Assembly (NCBI GenBank): GCA_018376135.1
Contig: JAHABX010000004.1
Location: forward strand, 74,415 to 138,414
From: Clostridiales bacterium
GTDB taxonomy: Bacteria > Bacillota > Clostridia > Lachnospirales > Lachnospiraceae
Reading direction: 5' to 3'
Length of the DNA: 64,000 bases
The translations under genes were made by a program, and so were the position numbers. Under the pieces are notes generated by a model that made no database searches, was not told where the DNA came from, and worked only from the letters and a program-made list of their open reading frames with translations. Positions 8,718-15,997 of this stretch are shown here, piece after piece; within the stretch, counting starts at the first letter, position 1; every line of letters starts with the position of its first letter.

Positions 8718-9791
8718 TTATTCCAGTGTCAGATCTCCTTCTTTGATCCAGCCCATGCGTCGAAGTATCTCACAGAAGAGAACGCTTAAAACTGCAGGCA
8801 GAACAAAGCAGATCAAAACCAGTCCCAGCCAGTCCATGCCGGTAATGGCGGTCTTGGTTCCGGCTGCAATATCCGAAAGCCATCCGGTGTACACTCCGAT
8901 CTGTCCCACCAGACCGCAGGTTCCCATGCCGGATGATACCGCAGGTCCATTCATCTTCAGCGCAAATACGCAGGTGGCGATGGGACCGGTGACAGCGGAA
9001 GCAAGGGTAGGCGGGATCCAGATTCTTGGATTCTTCACAATATTGCCCATCTGAAGCATACTGGTTCCCAGTCCCTGAGAGATGAGTCCGCCCCATTTAT
9101 TCTCCTTAAAGCTCATGACCGCAAAGCCGATCATCTGCGCACAGCATCCGGCAACTGCAGCTCCTCCGGCAAGTCCGGTCAGACTTAATGCGGCGCAGAT
9201 CGCTGCGCTGCTGATCGGAAGGGTCAGTGCGATACCTACGATGACGGATACGAAGATGCCCATGAAGAAGGGCTGAAGTTCCGTTGCCCACATGATAAGC
9301 TGTCCCACTGCACTTGCGGCGGTTCCGATGGACGGCGCCCACCACAGAGACAGAAGAACACCTGTCAGGATGGTTACAAGCGGGGTTACAAGAATATCGA
9401 TCCTGGTCTCTTTGGAAACCGCTTTGCCGAATTCGGCTGCGAAGATCGTTACAACAAGGACTGCAAGAGGTCCTCCGGCTGCACCCAGTTCGTTGGCAGC
9501 CTGTCCCACTGCCAGCAGGGAAAAGAGTACGAGCTGCGGAGCCTGTAATGCATAGCCGATGGAGATCGCCATGGCAGGACCGGATACTGCTTTGGCGTAG
9601 CCGCCTGCAGTTTCCAGAAACGGGATGCCTGCCTGCTGTCCCAGTGTGGATATGATCGTTCCGATCAGTAAAGAAGCAAATAATCCCTGTGCCATAGCGC
9701 CCAGGGCATCAATACCGTAGCGTTTTGCGGAAAACACAATGTTCTTACGTTTTAAAAACTGCTGGAATCCGCTTTGTTTTTTTTCATTCAT
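8718..9791 (-). CDS. PTS EIIC-type membrane protein (PfoR-like)
   Basis: Integral membrane protein of 357 residues with about eight to ten hydrophobic segments, many glycine/alanine-rich (GLAGGAAVAGCC, GPIATCVFALKMNGPAVSSGMGTCGLVGQIGVYTG cut into shorter blocks here). It belongs to the PTS_EIIC_2 group that includes the clostridial PfoR proteins. No IIA or IIB partner is adjacent, so phosphotransferase activity is doubtful and the substrate is unknown. The ATG at 9791 is chosen over an upstream in-frame start because AGGAGG lies nine bases before it. It is downstream of, and co-directional with, a NiaR-like repressor gene, with a promoter and palindromic operator in the gap. Confidence 0.8.
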   Translation of the reverse strand: MNEKKQSGFQQFLKRKNIVFSAKRYGIDALGAMAQGLFASLLIGTIISTLGQQAGIPFLETAGGYAKAVSGPAMAISIGYALQAPQLVLFSLLAVGQAANELGAAGGPLAVLVVTIFAAEFGKAVSKETRIDILVTPLVTILTGVLLSLWWAPSIGTAASAVGQLIMWATELQPFFMGIFVSVIVGIALTLPISSAAICAALSLTGLAGGAAVAGCCAQMIGFAVMSFKENKWGGLISQGLGTSMLQMGNIVKNPRIWIPPTLASAVTGPIATCVFALKMNGPAVSSGMGTCGLVGQIGVYTGWLSDIAAGTKTAITGMDWLGLVLICFVLPAVLSVLFCEILRRMGWIKEGDLTLE

Positions 9792-9811
9792 CTGTTGTTT
9801 CCTCCTGAGGT

Positions 9812-9834
9812 GTTTACACCTGACAAGACAGGTG
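9812..9834 (-). promoter_or_regulatory. Palindromic operator candidate for NiaR-like repressor
   Basis: Arms CACCTG and CAGGTG are separated by six bases (ACAAGA) at 9817-9834. They are joined to an overlapping AGGTGT-TT-ACACCT inverted repeat at 9808-9821. The site lies between the -10 box (9845-9850) and the EIIC ribosome-binding site, where a bound repressor would block transcription. GGTGT/CAAGACA-type palindromes of this kind resemble NiaR boxes. Confidence 0.6.
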
Positions 9835-9844
9835 CTACCCGGAT

Positions 9845-9873
9845 AAAATAGCACAGATAGAAGAAAAATGCAA
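9845..9873 (-). promoter_or_regulatory. Sigma-A type promoter for the EIIC gene
   Basis: Read on the minus strand: TTGCAT (9868-9873), a 17-base spacer, then TATTTT (9845-9850). It overlaps no coding sequence and begins just after the end of the NiaR-like gene, so the EIIC gene can be expressed independently of it. Confidence 0.6.
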
Positions 9874-9875
9874 TA

Positions 9876-10385
9876 TCAGGAGAGCAAATATTCTTTTTCT
9901 TTTAACTTTTGTTCGATCCGGCGGAGGATCTCATCAGAGGGAGCCTCCACTGTATGCAGATGTATGCCGTCAGAGATGGGGAACAGGGGACCGCAGCTGC
10001 TTTGATCAAGGAGCCGGCAGAAGTGATCCACATCTGCCTGAGAAGCCAGATTCAGATCTGCACGCAGCTGCCCGTATACATCATGCTCGATGATGACGTC
10101 CAGTACCCGTCCGCCCAGAGAGATGATGGTGGAGAGCTCGTCCTGTATCTGACTGTGGGTATGGCGTACCATGAATGCACGGACGCACTTGACCTCTGAA
10201 GGCGCATAGAGAAGATAACCCCGGGCGGTTGCAAGCACCGGGTATTCGGTTCTTAAAAGGGCGATATCCTGAACAATGACCTGACGGCTGACACCCATCC
10301 TTGCCGCCAGAGCGCTTCCGGACAAGGGTGTTTTTGCCTGCCGTAGCTCCTGAATGATCTGTTGTCTGCGTGTTCTGCCGTCCAT
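9876..10385 (-). CDS. niaR: NiaR-type transcriptional repressor (HTH_11 + 3H domain)
   Basis: Regulator of 169 residues. The N-terminal helix-turn-helix (residues about 5-60, LSGSALAARMGVSRQVIVQDIALLR) is followed by a 3H domain whose conserved histidines are visible in VRHTHSQIQDEL, EHDVYGQL and HLHTVEA. Members of this family (B. subtilis YrxA/NiaR) bind nicotinic acid and repress niacin uptake and NAD synthesis genes. The ATG at 10385 follows GGAGGTG by five bases; the frame is open further upstream but without a ribosome-binding site. A strong promoter lies about 70 bp upstream. The only visible target is the neighbouring EIIC gene. Confidence 0.85.
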   Translation of the reverse strand: MDGRTRRQQIIQELRQAKTPLSGSALAARMGVSRQVIVQDIALLRTEYPVLATARGYLLYAPSEVKCVRAFMVRHTHSQIQDELSTIISLGGRVLDVIIEHDVYGQLRADLNLASQADVDHFCRLLDQSSCGPLFPISDGIHLHTVEAPSDEILRRIEQKLKEKEYLLS

Positions 10386-10455
10386 AAGACACCTCCGTTT
10401 TCGATTGATGGCTGCAGTGTATTCCGGGGACACTGCGAGAGCGATTTCTGCGGTC

Positions 10456-10484
10456 ATATTATCATGGAGCCGGTATGCTGTCAA
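10456..10484 (-). promoter_or_regulatory. Strong sigma-A promoter for the NiaR-like gene
   Basis: Minus strand TTGACA (10479-10484), a 17-base spacer and TAATAT (10456-10461): a near-consensus promoter 71 bp before the start codon. Confidence 0.8.
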
Positions 10485-10638
10485 ACATTTTCCTGCAGTT
10501 TTACGGACGGAATCGGAGGCAGATTGGGACATCAAGGGTGGCATATCACGGGGAAATATGGTATACTGACAGCAGTTCGGGTGATGAAGGAGACGGATTC
10601 ATGAATAAAAGCAGACAGGGAAGACAGGAGGACAGATG

Positions 10639-11499
10639 ATGTCAGATCACACAATTGCAAAAGAGATTACAGAGCTTAAAGAGGCGTACGCGCTTTTTTC
10701 TCCTCTGACGAATATGCCATATACAGAATGTGAGCCGGAGAACTATTGGGATCAGGTTCTTATGTATGCATCCAGAGAGGATGCAGATGCGGCGGTGAAG
10801 GAGTATGAAGAAAAGGGGATCCGCACGGCGGTAAGGGAATTTAAGACGCTGGAGGTCTATGTTCCGGTAAACCCGGCGAAGCCTGAAGGAGAGAAAAAGA
10901 AAATGTACCTGAATCAGGTGCGCCAGCATCTGGGAGTCCTGCCGTTTATGGGAGTCAATGCGGTGGGCTATAAGCCGGCCGGAGCAGCTATGGTGACCAT
11001 AGAGCTTACCGAGATCCTGCCAAAAGGATTTGAGAAGAAGGTAGAGGAGAACGGGTTTTATCAGCCCACACTCCAGCTTACAGGCGTATATCTGATGCAG
11101 GAGGCAAGGAGAAAAAAGGAATTTGTGGATATGAAGCATATTCAGGAGCTGGATGAGGAATTTTCATCCAACTTGGTGAAGTCCCGTCTCTTTATTGCGG
11201 TCCTGCCGCCGGAAGGTCATGAGAAGGATCCGCAGCTCAATTTAAAGGAGTGCCGGATGCCGTATCTCAAGCATCAGAACGGGGAGAAATATTTTCCGGT
11301 CTTCTCGGATGTGTGGGAGTTCCAGAAGTATGCGCAGAATAATAAGACTCTGCGCCCGATCCAGGTTCCGTTCAGGGATCTGCCGAAGTTCTGGGTAAAG
11401 GATGCACAGGCATATATGATGAATCCCATGGGAATCTCGGTTCCGCTGAAGCAGGAGATGATTCCGAAGCTTATGGAGCGTTTCGGGGGAATGGAATAA
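10639..11499 (+). CDS. SseB family protein
   Basis: Cytoplasmic protein of 286 residues related to SseB (enhanced serine sensitivity) proteins, whose biochemical role is not settled. It has no signal peptide or membrane segment. The C-terminal third contains a repeated SseB-like fold (YFPVFSDVWEFQKYAQ, then VKDAQAYMMNPMGISVPL). Two ATGs occur in a row; 10639 has better spacing from AGGAGGA at 10626-10632 than 10636. A weak -10 (TATACT, 10562-10567) is upstream. It ends one base before the xylulokinase start, so the two are probably co-transcribed, though no functional link is known. Confidence 0.75.
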   Translation: MSDHTIAKEITELKEAYALFSPLTNMPYTECEPENYWDQVLMYASREDADAAVKEYEEKGIRTAVREFKTLEVYVPVNPAKPEGEKKKMYLNQVRQHLGVLPFMGVNAVGYKPAGAAMVTIELTEILPKGFEKKVEENGFYQPTLQLTGVYLMQEARRKKEFVDMKHIQELDEEFSSNLVKSRLFIAVLPPEGHEKDPQLNLKECRMPYLKHQNGEKYFPVFSDVWEFQKYAQNNKTLRPIQVPFRDLPKFWVKDAQAYMMNPMGISVPLKQEMIPKLMERFGGME

Positions 11500-11500
11500 A

Positions 11501-12973
11501 ATGGCATACTTAATGGGAATTGATCTTGGGACCTCCAGTGTGAAGATCATGGTCATGGATGAACGGGGCGGCTGCAGAGCGCTGGCGGTCCGGGATTATG
11601 ATATACAGGTTCCGCAGGCAGGATATGCGGAGCAGGATGCAGGGCTGCTCTGGCAGACAACGGTACAGGGCATTCAGGCAGTGCTGGCAGAGTGCGGAAT
11701 CTCAAACAGCGAGATATCCGCTATCGGACTTGCAGGACAGATGCATGGATTGGTGGCATTGGATCACAGGAAGCAGCCGATCCGTCCGGTGATCATATGG
11801 GCGGATCAGAGAAGTGAGCGTCAGGTGCGGCTGCTTCGGGGAACTATGGCAGAGGAGAATGCCTGCAATCCGGCCAGTGCAGGCTTCCTGCTGCCGTCTC
11901 TTTTGTGGATGAGAGAGGAGGAGCCGGAGCAGTTCGACCGGATTGCTTATGTGATGCTGCCCAAGGACTATATCCGGTATCAGCTGACCGGGACAGTGGG
12001 AACGGATCCGTCGGATGCGTCCGGAACACTTTTGTTCCATATGCAGAATCGGGTCTGGGATCTGGATACGGCTGACCGATTCCGTATTCCGGCGAAGATC
12101 CTTCCGTCCTGCGAGGGGTCTACGCAGGTGATCGGTGAAGTGACGGCTGCTGCGGCAGCACTGACCGGACTTGCGGAAGGAACGCCCGTCATCTGCGGCG
12201 GCGGGGATGGTCCCATGCAGCTTACAGGAAACGGAGTTATTGAACCGGGACAGCTTGTGACCAATATTGGTACCGCAAGTCAGATCGACTGTATCAGCGA
12301 CAGGGTCTATCCGGATTATCATTACCGGCTGAATACCTTCTGTCATGTGCCGGAGAACCGATGGGTCACGATGGGTGCGGGACTGAACGGCGGTATCGTG
12401 CTGAAATGGCTGAAGAAAAACGTGTTCCGTGAGGTGGAGGACTATGACGCCATGAGCATTCTTGCAGGAAAGGTTCCGGCAGGCGCACAGGGACTGGTGT
12501 TCCTGCCGTTTTTGTGCGGCGAGCGCTCCCCCTATATGGATGCAAAGGCAAAAGGGATTTTCTTTGGACTGGGGCTTTTGCATACGCGGGAGCATATGAT
12601 CCGTGCCTGTATGGAGAGCGTGGTCTATTCCTTTCTTGACTGCATGCGGGTATTTCGGGAGCTGGGCATTCCCATGGAGGACAAGATCATAGCCTCCGGC
12701 GGAGGAGCCAGAAGTGCGCTGTGGCTGCAGATGCAGGCCGATATTCTCCAGAAGGAGATCTATACGACCAGAGGAAGAGAAGAGGCATGTATTGGTGCAG
12801 CGATCGCTGCCGGAGTGGGCTGCGGGATCTATCGTTCACTGGAGGAAGGCTGCCGGATGGCGGTACAGATGGATGACCGGGTATATGAGCCGAATCGGGA
12901 GCATTACAAGGTCTATATGGAAAACTTTGAAGTGTACCGGAATGTGTATTGGAAAAATAAAGAATTGTTTTGA
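11501..12973 (+). CDS. xylB: Xylulokinase (FGGY family)
   Basis: FGGY carbohydrate kinase of 490 residues, most like xylulokinase, which makes D-xylulose 5-phosphate for the pentose phosphate pathway. Visible motifs are GIDLGTSSVKIMV near the N-terminus, GLAGQMHGLV near 77, IWADQRS near 97, CGGGDGPMQLTGNG in the central hinge, and a C-terminal ASGGGARSALWLQMQADI. GLAGQMHG is typical of xylulokinases rather than glycerol or gluconate kinases. No xylose isomerase or transporter lies nearby, so substrate choice is an inference. A terminator follows directly. Confidence 0.85.
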   Translation: MAYLMGIDLGTSSVKIMVMDERGGCRALAVRDYDIQVPQAGYAEQDAGLLWQTTVQGIQAVLAECGISNSEISAIGLAGQMHGLVALDHRKQPIRPVIIWADQRSERQVRLLRGTMAEENACNPASAGFLLPSLLWMREEEPEQFDRIAYVMLPKDYIRYQLTGTVGTDPSDASGTLLFHMQNRVWDLDTADRFRIPAKILPSCEGSTQVIGEVTAAAAALTGLAEGTPVICGGGDGPMQLTGNGVIEPGQLVTNIGTASQIDCISDRVYPDYHYRLNTFCHVPENRWVTMGAGLNGGIVLKWLKKNVFREVEDYDAMSILAGKVPAGAQGLVFLPFLCGERSPYMDAKAKGIFFGLGLLHTREHMIRACMESVVYSFLDCMRVFRELGIPMEDKIIASGGGARSALWLQMQADILQKEIYTTRGREEACIGAAIAAGVGCGIYRSLEEGCRMAVQMDDRVYEPNREHYKVYMENFEVYRNVYWKNKELF

Positions 12974-12974
12974 G

Positions 12975-13017
12975 AAAAGGCTTCCGCTGCCAGACAGGTC
13001 TGCAGCGGGAGCCTTTT
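12975..13017. terminator. Bidirectional intrinsic terminator
   Basis: Arms AAAAGGCTTCCGCTGC and GCAGCGGGAGCCTTTT (one mismatch) around an 11-base loop, with A- and T-runs at the ends. It lies between the convergent xylB and sdpI-like genes. Confidence 0.9.
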
Positions 13018-13028
13018 GATCCAAAGGG

Positions 13029-13679
13029 TTAATTCATCTTCTGTTCCTGTCTCCACCAGATGTAGGACATGATGGACGGAATGATGCATGCCAGCATTAC
13101 GCAGATGAAAGTGATCCAGTAGACGGCTTTCTGTGAGGGAAAGAAGGCACTGCCCATCATGATCATTCCTGCAAGGAAGAAGCATTTGCCGCCCAGCCGG
13201 TGAGTCCTGTACCAGATCTCGTCACTGGACAGGGTCCATGGATTTTTGATGCCCATATAGAAGTTGCTCTTGATCTTAGGCATGATATTGCCCAGAAATA
13301 AAAGCAGAAGCCCGACTCCGACGTTGACTACTGTGGGAACGGATACCGTACCCGGACGGAGGCTTTCCGTCAGGATCATGCCGGTCATGGCAAGCAGGAA
13401 GAACTGCATGATAATACAGAAGCTGTCATAGTAGGAGCCGAATTTCTGATAATTCTTTTTCCGTGGATCAATATGCGGAAGGACGTCAAACAAAAATGCG
13501 AAAAAGACCGCCATACCGCACATAAGGAACAGCTGGGATTTGGAAGAATAAGAAACGGTTCCGTCAAATCCCCAGTTCATGGGAATCTGGTCGGGAAGCG
13601 ATGGGTACATGACAGCCGAAAGCGCCAGGTTGACCACTGCCACAATGTAATTAAGGATACGTAATCTAGTGTTTTTCAT
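13029..13679 (-). CDS. sdpI: SdpI family membrane protein (DUF1648 + SdpI)
   Basis: Membrane protein of 216 residues with about six hydrophobic segments. The N-terminal DUF1648 part (YPSLPDQIPMNWGFDGTV) and the C-terminal SdpI part (KIKSNFYMGIKNPWTLSSDEIWYRTHRLGG) are both clear. In B. subtilis, SdpI protects against the SdpC toxin and sequesters the repressor SdpR at the membrane. No sdpABC toxin genes are seen here, so it may be an orphan immunity or sensing protein. The start overlaps the end of the regulator gene by 14 bp, as in sdpRI operons. Confidence 0.85.
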   Translation of the reverse strand: MKNTRLRILNYIVAVVNLALSAVMYPSLPDQIPMNWGFDGTVSYSSKSQLFLMCGMAVFFAFLFDVLPHIDPRKKNYQKFGSYYDSFCIIMQFFLLAMTGMILTESLRPGTVSVPTVVNVGVGLLLLFLGNIMPKIKSNFYMGIKNPWTLSSDEIWYRTHRLGGKCFFLAGMIMMGSAFFPSQKAVYWITFICVMLACIIPSIMSYIWWRQEQKMN

Positions 13680-13950
13680 TATCAGTCTCTCCTTTCTTCA
13701 GTGACATCATCCAGTTCATGATGTCATCCAGCACGGTCGTATTGAGCGTATAGATAATATATTTTCCCTGCTTCTCATCATCGATCAGTCCGGCATGTTT
13801 AAGGATCGACAGATGGTGGGACAGGCTTGCGCCTGTGATAGAGAAATGTTCCAGAATCTCTCCTGCCGGTAACGGACCTGCCCGCAGCAGATTCAGGATC
13901 TCTCTGCGTGTAGGATCCGACAGTGCTTTAAAACTTTCCTGAAAGCTCAA
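13666..13950 (-). CDS. sdpR: ArsR-family repressor (SdpR-like)
   Basis: Winged-helix regulator of 94 residues with the ArsR layout: SDPTRREILNLLR, then the recognition helix ITGASLSHHLSILKHAGLI and the wing KQGKYIIYTLN. No metal-binding cysteine motif is present, as in the SdpR subgroup. The TTG at 13950 is chosen because a perfect AGGAGGTGAT lies just upstream, and an earlier in-frame ATG would place that site inside the gene. It heads an operon with sdpI. Palindromes downstream of its own promoter suggest autorepression. Confidence 0.85.
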   Translation of the reverse strand: MSFQESFKALSDPTRREILNLLRAGPLPAGEILEHFSITGASLSHHLSILKHAGLIDDEKQGKYIIYTLNTTVLDDIMNWMMSLKKGETDNEKH

Positions 13951-13975
13951 TAGATCACCTCCTGATCTCATATTG

Positions 13976-14002
13976 TTTAGATGTTTATCTAAATGTCTAA
14001 AT
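13976..14002 (-). promoter_or_regulatory. ArsR-type operator of the sdpRI pair
   Basis: Perfect inverted repeat TTTAGAT-GTTT-ATCTAAA (13976-13993), with the second arm partly repeated as GTCTAAAT up to 14002. It lies between the -10 box and the sdpR start, where an SdpR-like protein would act. Confidence 0.7.
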
Positions 14003-14004
14003 AA

Positions 14005-14033
14005 AGAGTATCACGGAAAAAAAGAAAAGTCAA
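14005..14033 (-). promoter_or_regulatory. Promoter of the sdpRI pair
   Basis: Minus strand TTGACT (14028-14033), a 17-base spacer and TACTCT (14005-14010), directly upstream of the operator. Confidence 0.7.
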
Positions 14034-14047
14034 CCGTAAATTCCAGG

Positions 14048-14093
14048 TTGTCATTTGGGAAAATTATGGTATAATGTCGGCAGACATTATACC
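14048..14093 (+). promoter_or_regulatory. Promoter overlapped by a perfect 11-bp inverted repeat
   Basis: TTGTCA (14048-14053), a 16-base spacer and TATAAT (14070-14075). The -10 box lies inside GGTATAATGTC-GGCA-GACATTATACC (14068-14093), a perfect inverted repeat reaching past the predicted start of transcription. A protein bound there would block the promoter. The transcript would read into the ECF S-component gene after a ~330-base leader. Confidence 0.6.
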
Positions 14094-14411
14094 TGCGCAT
14101 CGGATTTCTGCGGTTCCGCAGAAAGTCCGGCGCATCCGCCGGAGGCACTATGACCGCCTGCGGTCATGGTATAAAAGAACGTTATTCGCAGGAAAACGCA
14201 TCAGTGTTAAAGGATTTCTACAATTATTCTTATTAAAAGGAAAGTGTTGACCCAAAGAGGCGGCAACTTTCGGAAAGTCAGTATTTCAATCAATCTGCTC
14301 CCGGAGCAGATCTTTTCTGGTGCTTCTGCAGATCGTTCATTCCCCAAAATAAAAGAGCTGAAAGACAGGGGACGCTTTGTGCGCCGTTTTATCAGACAAG
14401 GAGGAGAAAAT
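14094..14411 (+). other. Structured leader with several hairpins, no gene
   Basis: No credible coding sequence. It holds three GC-rich palindromes: TTTCTGCGG-TT-CCGCAGAAA, CCGGCG-CATC-CGCCGG, and ATGACCGC-CT-GCGGTCAT at 14149-14166. After an AT-rich stretch come a hairpin ATCTGCTCC-C-GGAGCAGAT (14293-14311) followed by TTTTCT, which may be an attenuator, and AAGGAGGAG before the gene. I do not recognise a known riboswitch. Confidence 0.5.
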
Positions 14412-15017
14412 ATGCAGAACAAAAACACAACACACACGCTCTATATGGTAGAGCTGGCTTTGATGGTGGCGATCATTTTTATTATGGCGTTCACTCCGCT
14501 GGGATATTTCAGAACCCCGGGGCTTTCCATCACATTTCTGACCATACCGGTGGCGGTGGGAGCAGTTATTTTAGGTCCAAAGGGCGGAGCTGTCTGCGGA
14601 CTGGCATTCGGCATTACCAGCCTGATGCAGTGCTTCGGACTGAGTGCCTTTGGTACGGTACTGCTGGGGATCAATCCCTTCGGTACGGTAGTTACCTGTA
14701 TTGTGCCCCGTGTACTGGAGGGATTGATCTGCGGAATTGTATTCCGTGCAGCAGGAAAAGTCATGAAGAACGGGAAATACGTGCTTGCCAGTGTCACCTG
14801 TCCCCTTCTGAATACGCTGCTGTATATGACCTCTCTGGTTGTGTTTTTCTATCATACGGAATATATCCAGGGGTTTGTATCCGCAATGGGAGTCAATAAT
14901 CCCTTTGCCTTTGTGGTGGCTTTTGTAGGTATTCAGGGAGTGATCGAGGCGGTCACCTGTGCAGTATTGGGAACGGTTATTTCACGGGCGCTGGCGGCTG
15001 CTTTAAAAATGGGTTAA
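14412..15017 (+). CDS. ECF transporter S component
   Basis: Membrane protein of 201 residues with about six hydrophobic helices, the size and pattern of substrate-binding S components of ECF vitamin transporters. The segment TIPVAVGAVILGPKGGAVCGLAFGITS is typical of the RibU/PanT-like group. The energising EcfA/EcfT module is not here and is presumably shared from elsewhere in the genome. The ATG at 14412 follows AAGGAGGAG; an earlier in-frame start has no ribosome-binding site. The substrate is unknown. The next gene, 16 bp away, is a P1-family peptidase, which may hint at an amide-linked vitamin precursor. Confidence 0.75.
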   Translation: MQNKNTTHTLYMVELALMVAIIFIMAFTPLGYFRTPGLSITFLTIPVAVGAVILGPKGGAVCGLAFGITSLMQCFGLSAFGTVLLGINPFGTVVTCIVPRVLEGLICGIVFRAAGKVMKNGKYVLASVTCPLLNTLLYMTSLVVFFYHTEYIQGFVSAMGVNNPFAFVVAFVGIQGVIEAVTCAVLGTVISRALAAALKMG

Positions 15018-15033
15018 GTACAGGAGGAGACAG

Positions 15034-15981
15034 ATGGAGCAGGAAAAACTGGTAAGGGAGATCCCTGTTACAGAAATGAAGGGACTTCGGATCGGAAATG
15101 CGCAGGATGACTGTGCAAAGACCGGAGTTACCGTACTTTTATTTGATCAGGGTGCAAAGGTCGGCGTGGATGTAAGCGGAGGCGGTCCGGCGTCCAGAGA
15201 GACGCATCTTGCATCTCCTGTGACCGCGGACAATCCCGTCAATGCGATCGTCCTGTCCGGGGGTTCTGCCTATGGGCTGGCGGCAGGAGATGGTGTGATG
15301 CGTTATCTGGAGGAGCATGGAATCGGGTTTGATACCGGATATGCGAGGGTTCCGCTGGTCTGTCAGTCCTGTATCTATGATCTGGGGTATGGAAGTGCCA
15401 AGGTACGTCCGGATGCCGGGATGGGCTACAGGGCCTGTGTCGATGCCGGGAACAGTGTGCCTGTCTCCGGAAATACAGGGGCAGGAACCGGAGCAACGGT
15501 GGGAAAGCTCTATGGAATGGAGCGGTCTGTGAAAGCAGGACTTGGAATCCATGCGGTGGCGGTAGGAGCGCTTCAGATGGCAGCGGTAGTCGTGGTCAAT
15601 GCGCTGGGAGATATCTATGATCCGAAGACCGGGCAGAAGGTGGCAGGACTTCGGTCTGAGGACGGTCTGAGCTTTGTGGATACCTGTCAGGAGCTATATA
15701 AAATCAGCCGGAGAAGGGATCTTTTTACCGGCAATACAACCATCGGCGCAGTGGTGACCAACGGCAGCTTTTCCAAGGCAGAGATGAGTAAGATCGCCTC
15801 CATGACCAGGAATGCCTATGCCCGCTGTATCAATCCGGTGGGGACTCTGGCAGATGGGGATACCATCTATGCCGCGTCTCTTGGAGAGGTAGAGGCGGAT
15901 ATCAATATGGCAGGCACCCTGGCGGCAGAGGTGATGGCAGAGGCGATCCTGAAAGCAGTTTATGCTGTAAAAGAACAGTAA
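15034..15981 (+). CDS. P1 family N-terminal-nucleophile peptidase (DmpA/NylC/ThnT superfamily)
   Basis: Protein of 315 residues of the autoproteolytic P1 family, which includes the aminopeptidase DmpA, the nylon hydrolase NylC and the pantetheine hydrolase ThnT. The glycine-rich core (AIVLSGGSAYGLAAGDGVMRYLEE; VSGNTGAGTGATVGK) is clear. A GNTTIGAVVTN segment places a likely Asn234/Thr235 self-cleavage site, with Thr as the new N-terminal nucleophile as in NylC and ThnT. No signal peptide, so the enzyme is cytoplasmic. It follows the ECF S component by 16 bp with its own GGAGGAG, so co-transcription is likely. The natural substrate cannot be read from the sequence. Confidence 0.85.
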   Translation: MEQEKLVREIPVTEMKGLRIGNAQDDCAKTGVTVLLFDQGAKVGVDVSGGGPASRETHLASPVTADNPVNAIVLSGGSAYGLAAGDGVMRYLEEHGIGFDTGYARVPLVCQSCIYDLGYGSAKVRPDAGMGYRACVDAGNSVPVSGNTGAGTGATVGKLYGMERSVKAGLGIHAVAVGALQMAAVVVVNALGDIYDPKTGQKVAGLRSEDGLSFVDTCQELYKISRRRDLFTGNTTIGAVVTNGSFSKAEMSKIASMTRNAYARCINPVGTLADGDTIYAASLGEVEADINMAGTLAAEVMAEAILKAVYAVKEQ

Positions 15982-15997
15982 GCCAAAGGTATCCGGT

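Noticed and set aside
14094..14411. Known riboswitch upstream of the ECF S component (for example THF or pantothenate type)
   Set aside because: No conserved core of a riboswitch I know could be matched by eye; it is left as an unclassified structured leader.
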